64,000 nucleotides of DNA, from the NCBI GenBank assembly GCA_030680415.1, contig JAUXVE010000033.1, positions 1-64,000 on the forward strand. The letters are read 5' to 3'. Made by a program: the position numbers and the translations under genes. The stretch comes from Rubrivivax sp. (GTDB lineage Bacteria; Pseudomonadota; Gammaproteobacteria; Burkholderiales; Burkholderiaceae_C). The notes beneath the pieces are model-generated. The model did not search any database and was not told where the DNA came from. It saw only the letters and a program-made list of their open reading frames with translations. Every line of letters begins with the position of its first letter. Positions within the stretch are counted from its first letter, which is position 1. Shown piece by piece: positions 44,185 through 53,969 of the stretch.

Positions 44185-45797
44185 TCCCCGGCGTCGGCGG
44201 GCTGATGGGCATCGCGCTGCTGCTGCCGTTCACCTTCACGATGGACGTGAACGCGGCGATGGTCTTCCTGCTCGCCGCGCTGGCCGTGATGTCCACCGCC
44301 GACACCATTCCGGCGGTGCTGTTCGGCGTGCCCGGCACGCCGACCTCGATGGCCACGGTGCTGGACGGCCACCCGATGGTGCAGCGCGGCGAGGCCGGCC
44401 GCGCGCTCGGCGCCGCCTTCCTGTCCTCGGTGTTCGGCGGCACCATCGGCGCGCTGGTGCTGCTGCTCGTGATCCCCTTCATCGTGCCGCTGCTGATGGC
44501 CACCTGGTCGCCCGAACTGCTGGGACTGTGTCTGATGGGCCTGGCGATGGTGGCCGCGCTCAGCGGCGGCTCGATGGTCAAGGGCCTGGGCGCGGCCGCG
44601 GTCGGCGTCATGCTGGCTCTCGTCGGCGACGAGCCGACCACCGCCGCCTCGCGCTGGACCTTCCGCACGCTGTACCTGGCCGACGGCATCGGCCTGCTGA
44701 TCATCGCCCTGGGCATCTACGCACTGCCCGAGGTGGCCGACATGGCGATCCAGGGCAAGTCCATCGCCGCCGAGCACGCACGCCAGCATGGCGTGATGCA
44801 TGGCGCGCGCCGCGGGCTGCTCGACACGCTGAAGCACTGGAAGCTGGTGGTCGGCAGCAGCTCGCTGAGCACACTGCTGGGCGCGCTGCCGGCGGTAGGG
44901 CCGACCATCATCCCGTGGATCGTCTATTCGATGACCACCACCTTCACGCGCGGGCCCTCGAACTTCGGCAAGGGCGACGTGCGCGGCGTCATCGCGTCGG
45001 AATCGTCGAACAACGCCACCGTCGGCGGCGCGCTGCTGCCCACGGTGGCGGTGGGCGTGCCGGGATCGGCGCCGATGGCGCTGTTCCTGGGCGGCATGCT
45101 GCTGCACGGCGTGGCGCCGGGCCCCGACATGCTGACCAAGCATCTGGACATGACCTACCTGATGGTCTGGGCCATCGTGCTGGCCAACATCATCGGCGGC
45201 GCGCTGGCCTACATGATGGCCGGGCAGCTGGCGCGCGTGGTTTTCGTGCGCGCGGCGATCCTGGTGCCGATGATCAGCGCGGTGGTCGTCGTCGGCGCGG
45301 TGCAGTCGTCGCGCCAATGGGCCGACCTGCTGTTCCTGCTGCTCGTCGGTGCGCTGGGCTGGGTCATGAAGCGGGCGCGCTGGGCGCGCGCGCCGATGTT
45401 CCTGGCCTTCATCCTGACGCCGCTGGTGGAGCGTTACTACCACATCTCCGTCAACCTGCACGGCGCGCAGTGGGCCACCAAGCCGGCCGTGGCGGTGATG
45501 CTGGCGCTGACGGTGCTGTTCCTGCTGGGCGTGGCGCTGGTGCGCATCCGCAAGACCGTGCGCCGGGGTGCGGCCGGGCCGCGGCGCTTGCGCCCGGTGT
45601 GGAACATCGACAGCGGATTCGCGCTGGCGGTGCTGGCCGCGGCGCTGGCGTCCGCCTGGTGGGTGCCCGTGGCACCGCCGACGGCCACCCAGCACGAAGG
45701 CATGCACTACGACCTGGAGACCGATTTCGGCGGTCTGTCCAAGCGCGACATCGGCTTGCGGGCACTGAAGTACCTGGCGCTGTGGCCGTTGTGGTGA
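44070..45797 (+). CDS. tripartite tricarboxylate transporter large permease (TctA family)
   Basis: This 575-residue polytopic membrane protein of the TctA family is recognised by LLYLCMGVGVGTVLSVIPGV, the TMDVNAAMVFLLAALAVMST region, and the motifs DTIPAVLFGVPGTPTSMATV, GEAGRALGAAFLSSVFGGTI and VGGALLPTVAVGVPGSAPMA. It is about 75 residues longer than usual. The C-terminal extension has two more hydrophobic segments and could stand in for the missing TctB subunit. It overlaps the extended tctC reading frame by 115 bases. Together they take up a small carboxylate. Confidence 0.9.
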   Translation: MDFTSSLAAMGTAAGALFSPVTLLYLCMGVGVGTVLSVIPGVGGLMGIALLLPFTFTMDVNAAMVFLLAALAVMSTADTIPAVLFGVPGTPTSMATVLDGHPMVQRGEAGRALGAAFLSSVFGGTIGALVLLLVIPFIVPLLMATWSPELLGLCLMGLAMVAALSGGSMVKGLGAAAVGVMLALVGDEPTTAASRWTFRTLYLADGIGLLIIALGIYALPEVADMAIQGKSIAAEHARQHGVMHGARRGLLDTLKHWKLVVGSSSLSTLLGALPAVGPTIIPWIVYSMTTTFTRGPSNFGKGDVRGVIASESSNNATVGGALLPTVAVGVPGSAPMALFLGGMLLHGVAPGPDMLTKHLDMTYLMVWAIVLANIIGGALAYMMAGQLARVVFVRAAILVPMISAVVVVGAVQSSRQWADLLFLLLVGALGWVMKRARWARAPMFLAFILTPLVERYYHISVNLHGAQWATKPAVAVMLALTVLFLLGVALVRIRKTVRRGAAGPRRLRPVWNIDSGFALAVLAAALASAWWVPVAPPTATQHEGMHYDLETDFGGLSKRDIGLRALKYLALWPLW

Positions 45798-46403
45798 GTC
45801 TCGGGCGATCGCCGTCGGCCTTTGCACGTGTTCGGGTTGATGCGGCTCTTCACTCGATGGCGGGCTCCTCGACGCTGGCCTCGAGGTGGATGCGCCGCGC
45901 CACGCTGATCAGGTGATCGTTGCGCACCAGCACCAGCTGGCCGCTGATGTGGGCCTGGAGGGCGCAGTCATCCGGCCCGAGGGTGCGGGCGACGGCAATG
46001 CAGCGGGACCGGTCGGTCGCCGTTGGACGCCCAGCTCTCGGTCTCGGCTCCATTGCGGTCATTGAGCCACCCAGCCTGCAGCAGCGCCAACGACAGGTGT
46101 CCAAGGTACTGCTGCCATAGCCAGCGGCGGCGCTGGGCCAGCACCGTCCAGGGCTCGCCCATTGACTACTGCTCACTGCGCCGAACTCACGCATCCCACA
46201 GGAGTCATACGGCTACCTACTTTCGGCCCCGCAAAGCCGACATTCCTGTCATGTTGCTCATCGCCGAATGAGCACGAAACAAGCCCAACCCACCGTCATG
46301 GCTGTTAGATGCTTTCTTGGCATCCGACGAAGACGTGTTGGTTCGGGTAAGGCGCCAAGATTGCACGACGCAACTGCTTGGCAGCGGCCGCGCGGTATGG
46401 TCC
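45798..46403. other. 606-bp gap, possible frameshifted minus-strand gene
   Basis: No intact gene is evident. On the minus strand 46162-46020 reads WTVLAQRRRWLWQQYLGHLS, then LALLQAGWLNDRNGAETESW. A shift of frame near 46010 allows DDCALQAHISGQLVLVRNDH and LISVARRIHLEASVEEPAIE before a stop at 45850. The two pieces look like one coding sequence with a single frameshift, but I do not recognise the family. The rest of the gap shows nothing. Confidence 0.35.
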
Positions 46404-48377
<1,974 letters not shown>

Positions 48378-48446
48378 GGGCTTGTCTCCACACTTCGGCG
48401 TCGTCGCGTCGTTGGATCATGGTACTCGCGCGTGCCACCCCTGTCG

Positions 48447-48462
48447 TGGCATCGATGTTGCT
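48447..48462 (+). promoter_or_regulatory. sigma-54 (-24/-12) promoter upstream of first acoX
   Basis: TGGCATCGATGTTGCT has GG and GC exactly 12 bases apart and close to the TGGCAC-N5-TTGCA consensus. A start about 12 bases downstream of the GC would leave about 24 bases before the acoX ATG. This matches the presence of an adjacent AcoR. Confidence 0.6.
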
Positions 48463-48496
48463 GCGTTAGGTTGCCCGAACATGTCAACTTGCTGCC

Positions 48497-49537
48497 ATGC
48501 CCGCTGCCCCGCCGCTTGCCATCGGCGTAATCGCCAACCCCGCCTCTGGGCGCGACATGCGCCGGCTGCTCGGCTGGGCCTCGGTGTTTCCGACTGCGGA
48601 GAAGGTTCACGTCGTGCTGCGCCTGCTATCGGCGATGGGAAGTCTCGGCCTGCAGGAAGCCTGGATGCTGCCGGATGCGGCCGGAATCGGCCACCGCGTG
48701 CGCGAGTCAGCCGACCTGGCACGCTGCGGACGAGGCCTGGCGATGCCGCGCGTGCGCCTGCTCGACATTCGCCCGCGCGACAACGCTGACGACAGCACCG
48801 AGGCCGCGGTGCTGATGCGCCAGCAGGGCGTGCGATTGATTGCCGTGCTTGGCGGCGACGGCACCCACCGCGCGGTCGCGAAGGGCTGCGCCGGCCTACC
48901 GCTGGCTACCCTGTCGACCGGCACCAACAACGCGTTTCCCGAGTGGCGCGAAGCGACCCTGGTCGGGCTGGCGAGCGCGCTCGTGATCACTGGGCGGGTG
49001 CCGGAAGCGACCGGCCTGCGTGCCAACAAGCGCTTGCGCCTGCGCGGCGAGGGGCTGGACGAGCTGGCGCTGGTCGACGTCTGCCTGACGCGACAGCTGG
49101 ACATCGGCGGTCGAGCGGTCTGGCGCGCAGAGGATCTGATCGACCTTTATGCCAGCTTCGCCGAGCCAACCGCCACTGGCCTGTCGGCGATCGCCGGCTT
49201 GGCGCACCCGGTCTCGCGCGACGACCCCTTCGGCATTCACGTGCGTTTCGGCGCCGGGCGAGCGCTCAAGGTGCCGGTCATGCCAGGCACCATCGAGGCG
49301 GTCGAAGTGGCGAGCATGCAGCGCCTGCGCCTCGGCGTGCCGGTGCGCCTGCAGGCCTTGCGCGGCACGGTGGCGCTCGACGGCGAGCGCGAAATCGAAA
49401 TTGACACTGACAGCGTGCTGCATCTGGAACTCGACTGGGGTGGGCCGCGCACGGTGGTCGTCAGTGCCGTGCTGGCGCAGGCCGCGCGGCAAGGGCTGCT
49501 GTTCAACGATCCGGGTCCAATGGACTTGCCGCCCTGA
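48497..49537 (+). CDS. acoX: AcoX-like protein, first copy
   Basis: This 346-residue member of the ATP-NAD/AcoX kinase-like family begins IGVIANPASGRDMRRLLGWA. The GGDGTHRAVAKGCAGLPLAT motif of the diacylglycerol/NAD kinase fold follows, then LSTGTNNAFPEWREATLVGL and a conserved C-terminal RGTVALDGEREIEID. AcoX is found in aco operons, but its biochemical role is not established. The ATG has no strong ribosome site; a sigma-54 promoter lies upstream. Its 3' end overlaps the convergent lipoate ligase gene by 35 bases. Confidence 0.9.
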   Translation: MPAAPPLAIGVIANPASGRDMRRLLGWASVFPTAEKVHVVLRLLSAMGSLGLQEAWMLPDAAGIGHRVRESADLARCGRGLAMPRVRLLDIRPRDNADDSTEAAVLMRQQGVRLIAVLGGDGTHRAVAKGCAGLPLATLSTGTNNAFPEWREATLVGLASALVITGRVPEATGLRANKRLRLRGEGLDELALVDVCLTRQLDIGGRAVWRAEDLIDLYASFAEPTATGLSAIAGLAHPVSRDDPFGIHVRFGAGRALKVPVMPGTIEAVEVASMQRLRLGVPVRLQALRGTVALDGEREIEIDTDSVLHLELDWGGPRTVVVSAVLAQAARQGLLFNDPGPMDLPP

Positions 49538-50255
49538 GCGCTGTCTGCACCGCATTCGCCAAGGCCTGGATCAGTGTCGCTGCCAGCGGCGCCGGCTCGA
49601 CGTCAGACCGCTCCTGCGCGCAGCTCGTGCTTGCAAGTGCCAGAAGCCGTGCCTCATCGCGCGGCCGCCCCAGCCGATCACACAGCAGGGTCCAGGGCGG
49701 CGGCTGCAGCAGCACGCCGGCCACCAGGAGCACGCCTTGGCGTCGCCGCACCTGAGCCAGCCCGGCGATCTTGCGCTCGCCGACCAGCAGCTCCCACGGC
49801 GAGAGTCCGCCGAAGCAAGCCCAGTCGAGTGCAAGCGCGGGCCGTTCGCCGCGGCGCGCGCGCAGCGCGTCGGGCGACAGCGTCGTGGCGGCGACCCCGA
49901 CCTGCTGCAAGGACTGCGCGAGGCACTCGCCCAGCCAGCGGTAGCTCGGCACCGGGCCGCAGGCGGCCAGCGGGTGTGCCGCCGGAAGCAGCGCCGACAG
50001 ACCGAGCATCCAGGGCCCCACCAGCACGGCACCGCCCCCGGCGGCGCGGACGAGCACTTCGACATCCGGGCGCGTGCTGCACTCGGCAAGCATGCGCCGC
50101 TGCGAACAACCCAGCACCACCGCCGCCTCGCGGTAGGCCCAAAGACGCCAGGCCGTCGCGGCGACCGGTTGCGCCAGCGCAGCCTCGTTCCATTGCTGCT
50201 CAGCGGCTGCCGTGACGGTCGTGGCGGACGGCGCGGGCTGGGCCCGCGCGCTCAC
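49503..50255 (-). CDS. lipoate-protein ligase-like protein
   Basis: This 250-residue protein of the LplA/LipB (BPL_LplA_LipB) family should attach lipoic acid, or transfer an octanoyl or lipoyl group, to a carrier lysine. Visible elements are YREAAVVLGCSQRR (the usual substrate-binding entry), RAAGGGAVLVGPWMLGLSAL (form of the RRxxGGGxV-x-H motif, with the usual His replaced by Gly-Pro) and GERKIAGLAQVRRRQGVLLV with the Lys of KxxGxAQ. The GTG start is 70 bases after the free lipoyl protein gene, so it is in the same operon and is probably specific for that protein. Confidence 0.8.
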   Translation of the reverse strand: MSARAQPAPSATTVTAAAEQQWNEAALAQPVAATAWRLWAYREAAVVLGCSQRRMLAECSTRPDVEVLVRAAGGGAVLVGPWMLGLSALLPAAHPLAACGPVPSYRWLGECLAQSLQQVGVAATTLSPDALRARRGERPALALDWACFGGLSPWELLVGERKIAGLAQVRRRQGVLLVAGVLLQPPPWTLLCDRLGRPRDEARLLALASTSCAQERSDVEPAPLAATLIQALANAVQTALRAASPLDPDR

Positions 50256-50325
50256 TGGGGCACCCTACGGCCTGCGGCCGGTCCCGCCAAGCGCGAGCAA
50301 TCGCACTTGGGGCGGCCCGGCGTGC

Positions 50326-50577
50326 TCAAGCGTCGTCCTTCAGACGCGCCAGCGGCTGGCCAGGCCTGAAGGTTGCCTCCTGCGGTACAAGGATCTGCTC
50401 GACCACGGCGTCGATCGGCGCGACGATGTCGAAGCTCGTCTTGACCAGCACGACCACGGCCATCGTCTGGCCAGCCTTGACGCGGTCGCCTTGATGCACC
50501 AGCCACTTGTCGACCAGCGCCTCCGTGCCGGGCTCGACGTCCTTCCAGGCCGCACTGGGCAGCACGACGTCCGTCAT
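50326..50577 (-). CDS. free-standing lipoyl/biotinyl-domain protein
   Basis: This 83-residue protein consists of a lipoyl domain only: VLPSAAWKDVEPGTEALVDK, HQGDRVKAGQTMAVVVLVKT, FDIVAPIDAVVEQILVPQEA and RPGQPLARLKDD. The modifiable Lys is K46 in the hairpin VVVLVKTSFDIVAP. The residue before it is Val instead of the usual Asp of the DK(A) motif. No E3-binding or acyltransferase domain is present. Its ATG overlaps the stop of E1-beta by four bases (ATGA). It probably serves as swinging-arm carrier for the E1 encoded in this operon and is lipoylated by the ligase encoded next. Confidence 0.88.
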   Translation of the reverse strand: MTDVVLPSAAWKDVEPGTEALVDKWLVHQGDRVKAGQTMAVVVLVKTSFDIVAPIDAVVEQILVPQEATFRPGQPLARLKDDA

Positions 50578-51614
50578 GTGGCGGCGCCTGCCAGTTGACG
50601 CGCACCCATCAGGCTCTGTGTGGCGCCGACAATGGCGTCGACCTGCGGGATCACGAAGCGCTCGAGCGGCCGACTGTAGGGAATCGGCACGTCGGGCACG
50701 GCGAGCCGCCTGACAGGCGCCTTGAGCACCACGCTGTCCAGGTTCTCGGCCACCAGCGCGGCGATCTCGCCGGACAACCCGAAGCTGAGGTAATCCTCGT
50801 CGGCCACCAGCAGGCGGCCGGTCTTGCGCACCGACGCCAGCACCGCGGCGCGGTCCAGCGGCACGATCGTGCGCAGGTCCAGCACCTCGGCCTGGATGCC
50901 TGCGTCGCTCAGCTGCTGCGCTGCGAGCAAGGCCTTCTGCACCATCTGGCTCAGCGTGACGATGGTCACGTCCTTGCCTTCGCGAACGACCTTGGCCTGG
51001 CCAAACGGGATCGTGTACGCCGCCTCCGGCACCTCGTTCGTGGCGCCTTCGAAGAAGGCCATCCAGGGCAGGCCCATGATGCCCTTGTGGAACATGAAGA
51101 TCACCGGGTTGTTGTCGCGGATCGCCTGCGTCATCAGGCCCTTGGCATCGTAGGCGTTGGAAGGCACGACCACCTTGAGCCCCGGCATGTGGGCAAACGT
51201 GGAGTACAGGCACTGCGAATGCTGGGCAGCGTCGTTGTAGCCGCCGCCGATGGCCGTCATCAGTACGACCGGGAGCTGGACGCTGCCGCCGGACATGTAG
51301 GTGTTCTTCGCGAGGTGGTTGTAGATCATGTCCATGCAGACGCCGAAGAAGTCCACGAACATCAGTTCGACGATCGGCCGCATGCCCTCTGCCGCGGCGC
51401 CGATCGCCGTGCCGATGAACGCCGTTTCCGAGATCGGCGTGTCCATGACGCGTTCCTTGCCGTACTTGGCAAGCAGGCCGCCAGTGGCACCGAAGATGCC
51501 GCCGTACTTGGCCACGTCCTCGCCCAGCACGAAGACGTCCTTGTCGCGCTCCATCTCCTGTCCGATAGCCTCCGAGATCGCCGCGGCCATCGTCAGCTTG
51601 CGTGTGTTGCTCAT
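50574..51614 (-). CDS. 2-oxoacid/acetoin dehydrogenase E1 beta subunit, first set
   Basis: This 346-residue transketolase-like beta subunit contains KLTMAAAISEAIGQEMERDK, FVLGEDVAKYGGIFGATGGL, VMDTPISETAFIGTAIGAAA, GMRPIVELMFVDFFGVCMDM and AAQHSQCLYSTFAHMPGLKV, followed by the C-terminal domain KDVTIVTLSQMVQKALLAAQ. With the alpha subunit it forms a TPP-dependent decarboxylase or acetoin-cleaving enzyme that acylates a lipoyl group. It lies 15 bases after the E1-alpha gene. Confidence 0.92.
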   Translation of the reverse strand: MSNTRKLTMAAAISEAIGQEMERDKDVFVLGEDVAKYGGIFGATGGLLAKYGKERVMDTPISETAFIGTAIGAAAEGMRPIVELMFVDFFGVCMDMIYNHLAKNTYMSGGSVQLPVVLMTAIGGGYNDAAQHSQCLYSTFAHMPGLKVVVPSNAYDAKGLMTQAIRDNNPVIFMFHKGIMGLPWMAFFEGATNEVPEAAYTIPFGQAKVVREGKDVTIVTLSQMVQKALLAAQQLSDAGIQAEVLDLRTIVPLDRAAVLASVRKTGRLLVADEDYLSFGLSGEIAALVAENLDSVVLKAPVRRLAVPDVPIPYSRPLERFVIPQVDAIVGATQSLMGARQLAGAAT

Positions 51615-51629
51615 GGGGTGGCTCCGCTT

Positions 51630-52637
51630 TCAGTGGAAGACGTGCAGCAGCGCGTCTTCGGGCTTCGGATAGGGACTCGTACGGCCGTATTCGTAGGCTT
51701 CGGTGATGCGGGCACCAACGCGGGCACGCAGCGCGGTGTCGGCCGCGTCGTCGAGCAGCCCGAGCTTGCGCAGGTGCGCGCCAAGGCGGGGAATCGGGTC
51801 GTTCTTGCGCAACTCCGCGACCTCTCCCGCGGGGCGGTAGATCTCCGGGTCACCCTGGAAGTGGCCGAGGTAGCGATCTGTCCGCACCTCGAGCAGGGTC
51901 GGGCCTTCGCCGCGGCGCGCTCGCGCGATTGCCACGCCGGCGGCCTCATACACCTCGAGCGCGTCGTTCTGCCCGACCAGCACGCCCGGCATGCCGTATG
52001 CCGAGGCGCGATCGGCGTTCCAGGCCACGGCGGTGGATTCGGACTTCTCGACCGAAATCGCGTACTTGTTGTCCTCGCAGACGAACAGTACCGGCAGGCG
52101 CCACAGCGACGCCAGGTTGAGCGACTCGTGGAACGCGCCCTGGTTGCTGGCGCCTTCGCCGAAGAAGGCCACCGCCACCCAGTCCTTGCCGCGTTTCTTG
52201 GCCGCCAGCGCCGCGCCACACGCCGGCGGCAGGCTGGCGCCGATGATGCCGCTGCAGCTGAACCTGTGCGCCGGATCGAACAGGTGCATGTGACCGCCCT
52301 TGCCGCGACCCAGGCCGGTGTCCTTGCCGAACATCTCGGCAGTCATCGGCTTGAGCGGCACGCCTTTCGCGATCGCGAAGTGGTGCGGGCGGTGTGTGCC
52401 GACCACCGAATCCTCGGTGCGCAGGTGCGCGCACACGCCGACGGCGACAGGCTCCTGCCCGGCAGCCAGGTGCATCTCGCCCGGTACCGGGCCGCCGCCG
52501 ATGTCGAACGCCAGGCCCTTCTGGATCGCGGGGGGCAGCTTGCCCTCGAGGTAGACACCTGCCATGGTCTCCTCGTATTCGCGGATCTCGATCATCTTCT
52601 CGTACATCCAGAGCTTGCGCTCAGCGCTTGCATCCAT
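51630..52637 (-). CDS. 2-oxoacid/acetoin dehydrogenase E1 alpha subunit, first set
   Basis: This 335-residue alpha subunit shows KMIEIREYEETMAGVYLEGK, HLAAGQEPVAVGVCAHLRTE, THRPHHFAIAKGVPLKPMTA, GRGKGGHMHLFDPAHRFSCS and the TPP region GEGASNQGAFHESLNLASLW ending in CEDNKYAIS. The TPP motif begins GEG instead of the common GDG. Its N-terminus is longer than in the second set (an inserted LPPAIQKGLAFDIGGGPVPG). The ATG has a GGAGA site; a near-consensus sigma-54 promoter lies 41 bases upstream. The exact 2-oxo substrate is not known: acetoin is likely, given context. Confidence 0.9.
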   Translation of the reverse strand: MDASAERKLWMYEKMIEIREYEETMAGVYLEGKLPPAIQKGLAFDIGGGPVPGEMHLAAGQEPVAVGVCAHLRTEDSVVGTHRPHHFAIAKGVPLKPMTAEMFGKDTGLGRGKGGHMHLFDPAHRFSCSGIIGASLPPACGAALAAKKRGKDWVAVAFFGEGASNQGAFHESLNLASLWRLPVLFVCEDNKYAISVEKSESTAVAWNADRASAYGMPGVLVGQNDALEVYEAAGVAIARARRGEGPTLLEVRTDRYLGHFQGDPEIYRPAGEVAELRKNDPIPRLGAHLRKLGLLDDAADTALRARVGARITEAYEYGRTSPYPKPEDALLHVFH

Positions 52638-52677
52638 GTCATGGTCTCCGGTTGTGGCTTCGCGGGACGTGAGCGCT

Positions 52678-52693
52678 TGCAGATGGTGTGCCA
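52678..52693 (-). promoter_or_regulatory. sigma-54 (-24/-12) promoter for the first E1 operon
   Basis: On the minus strand this reads TGGCACACCATCTGCA: GG and GC spaced by 12 and an almost perfect TGGCAC-N5-yTGCA element. The implied start is about 29 bases upstream of the E1-alpha ATG. It is the best sigma-54 promoter candidate found in the window. Confidence 0.75.
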
Positions 52694-52758
52694 GGTCGAG
52701 GCCAAGGGCGGCCGCCGGCCGGGCGCGACGGCGCGCCCGACCGCGGCGTCTCGGCAGG

Positions 52759-52830
52759 TGTCGCTCCCGGGGGCAACCGCTGCGACAGGTGTCGCGCTTC
52801 ATCTGTCGCAAGACGCGACATGGCGCGACC
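52759..52830. promoter_or_regulatory. cluster of TGTCGC/GCGACA palindromes (probable AcoR sites)
   Basis: Six copies of the hexamer TGTCGC or its complement occur in 72 bases: 52759, 52782, 52790, 52804, 52815 and (GCGACC) 52825. They form two inverted repeats: GCGACA-gg-TGTCGC (52782-52795) and TGTCGC-aagac-GCGACA (52804-52820). They lie 66-150 bases upstream of the E1 sigma-54 promoter, where enhancer sites for AcoR would be expected, and also upstream of the divergent acoX. Confidence 0.55.
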
Positions 52831-52888
52831 TGACAACGCGGCTTCGACCTGAGCGCAAACCCTGCAAGCAGCCCAACTGCGGCATGGC

Positions 52889-52904
52889 CGGCACAGCCTA
52901 TGCA
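52889..52904 (+). promoter_or_regulatory. weak sigma-54-like element before second acoX
   Basis: CGGCACAGCCTATGCA has the correct GG-GC spacing and keeps GGCAC and TGCA. The implied transcription start falls within two bases of the acoX ATG, so either the transcript is nearly leaderless or the element is accidental. Confidence 0.3.
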
Positions 52905-52915
52905 ACTGTGCCGGA

Positions 52916-53944
52916 ATGAGCACCATCGGCCTCATCGCCAACCCGGTCTCGGCGCGCGACATCCGCCGCATCATCGCCAACGCCAGCAACCTGCAGATCG
53001 CCGACCGCGTCAACATCGTGCTGCGCGTGCTGACGGCTGCGCACAGCTTGGGTGTCGAGCGCGTGCTGGTGATGCCAGACAACGGCGGCATCCGCGCGCT
53101 ACTCATGCGCCACCTTGCGCGCGGGCACAGCCAACACCAGCAGTGGCCCGTGGTCGAGTTCCTCGACATGGAGCCCACCTCGACGGTCGACGACACACTG
53201 GAAGCCGCACGCCTGCTGCGGGCAGCCGGTGTCGCGGCCATCGTCGTTCTGGGTGGCGACGGTACCCATCGCGCGGTGGTGCGCGAGTGCCGCGACATTC
53301 CGATCGCAGGCATTTCCACCGGCACCAACAACGCCTTCCCGGAGATGCGCGAGTCGACCATTACTGGCATGGCAGTGGCGCTTTACGCGAGCGGGCGGCT
53401 GAGCGCCGCGCAGGCTCTGGCGCCGAACAAGCTGCTCGAGGTCAGCATCAATGACGGGGCGCAGCGCGACATCGCGCTCGTCGACGCGGTGATCTCGACC
53501 GACCGCTACATCGGCGCGCGGGCGCTGTGGAAGCCCGAGGCTTTGAGCGCTGTCTACCTGACCTTCGCCGACCCGCAGGCCATCGGCCTGTCCGCCATCG
53601 GGGGCCTGCTGCATCCGGTAGGCCGGCGCGACGCGGGCGGCCTGGCCGTGCAGCTGGCCGACCCGCAGCATCCGGCCACCCTGCGGCTGCTGGCGCCGAT
53701 CGCCCCGGGCATGGTGCGCGCGGTGCCGATCGCATCCTGGCGAGCCATGCCGGCCGATCAACCCTTCATGGTGGCCCAGCAAGGCGGCGTGGTGGCGCTC
53801 GACGGCGAGCGCGAGCTCGGCTTCGACTCTGACGACCGGGTGCAGATCACGCTGCGCGAGAACACTTTCCGCACGGTGGACGTGGCCCGTTGCATGCAGA
53901 TCGCTGCATCCGATGGCTTGCTCCGCCTTTCTTCAACCCGCTGA
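52916..53944 (+). CDS. acoX: AcoX-like protein, second copy
   Basis: This 342-residue AcoX protein is clearly related to the one at 48497: IGLIANPVSARDIRRIIANA, VVLGGDGTHRAVVRECRDIP, GISTGTNNAFPEMRESTITG and a C-terminal GGVVALDGERELGFDSDDRV. It is the first gene of the acoXABC operon, the standard order in Cupriavidus-like bacteria. The GGDGT motif suggests a kinase-like nucleotide-binding fold; the catalytic role is unknown. acoA starts 25 bases downstream. Confidence 0.92.
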   Translation: MSTIGLIANPVSARDIRRIIANASNLQIADRVNIVLRVLTAAHSLGVERVLVMPDNGGIRALLMRHLARGHSQHQQWPVVEFLDMEPTSTVDDTLEAARLLRAAGVAAIVVLGGDGTHRAVVRECRDIPIAGISTGTNNAFPEMRESTITGMAVALYASGRLSAAQALAPNKLLEVSINDGAQRDIALVDAVISTDRYIGARALWKPEALSAVYLTFADPQAIGLSAIGGLLHPVGRRDAGGLAVQLADPQHPATLRLLAPIAPGMVRAVPIASWRAMPADQPFMVAQQGGVVALDGERELGFDSDDRVQITLRENTFRTVDVARCMQIAASDGLLRLSSTR

Positions 53945-53969
53945 CGCAATACCACAGGAGACACACCCC

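Noticed and set aside
43869..45827. 652-codon minus-strand frame opposite tctA
   Set aside because: His/Gln/Arg-rich shadow of the TctA gene without recognisable domains.
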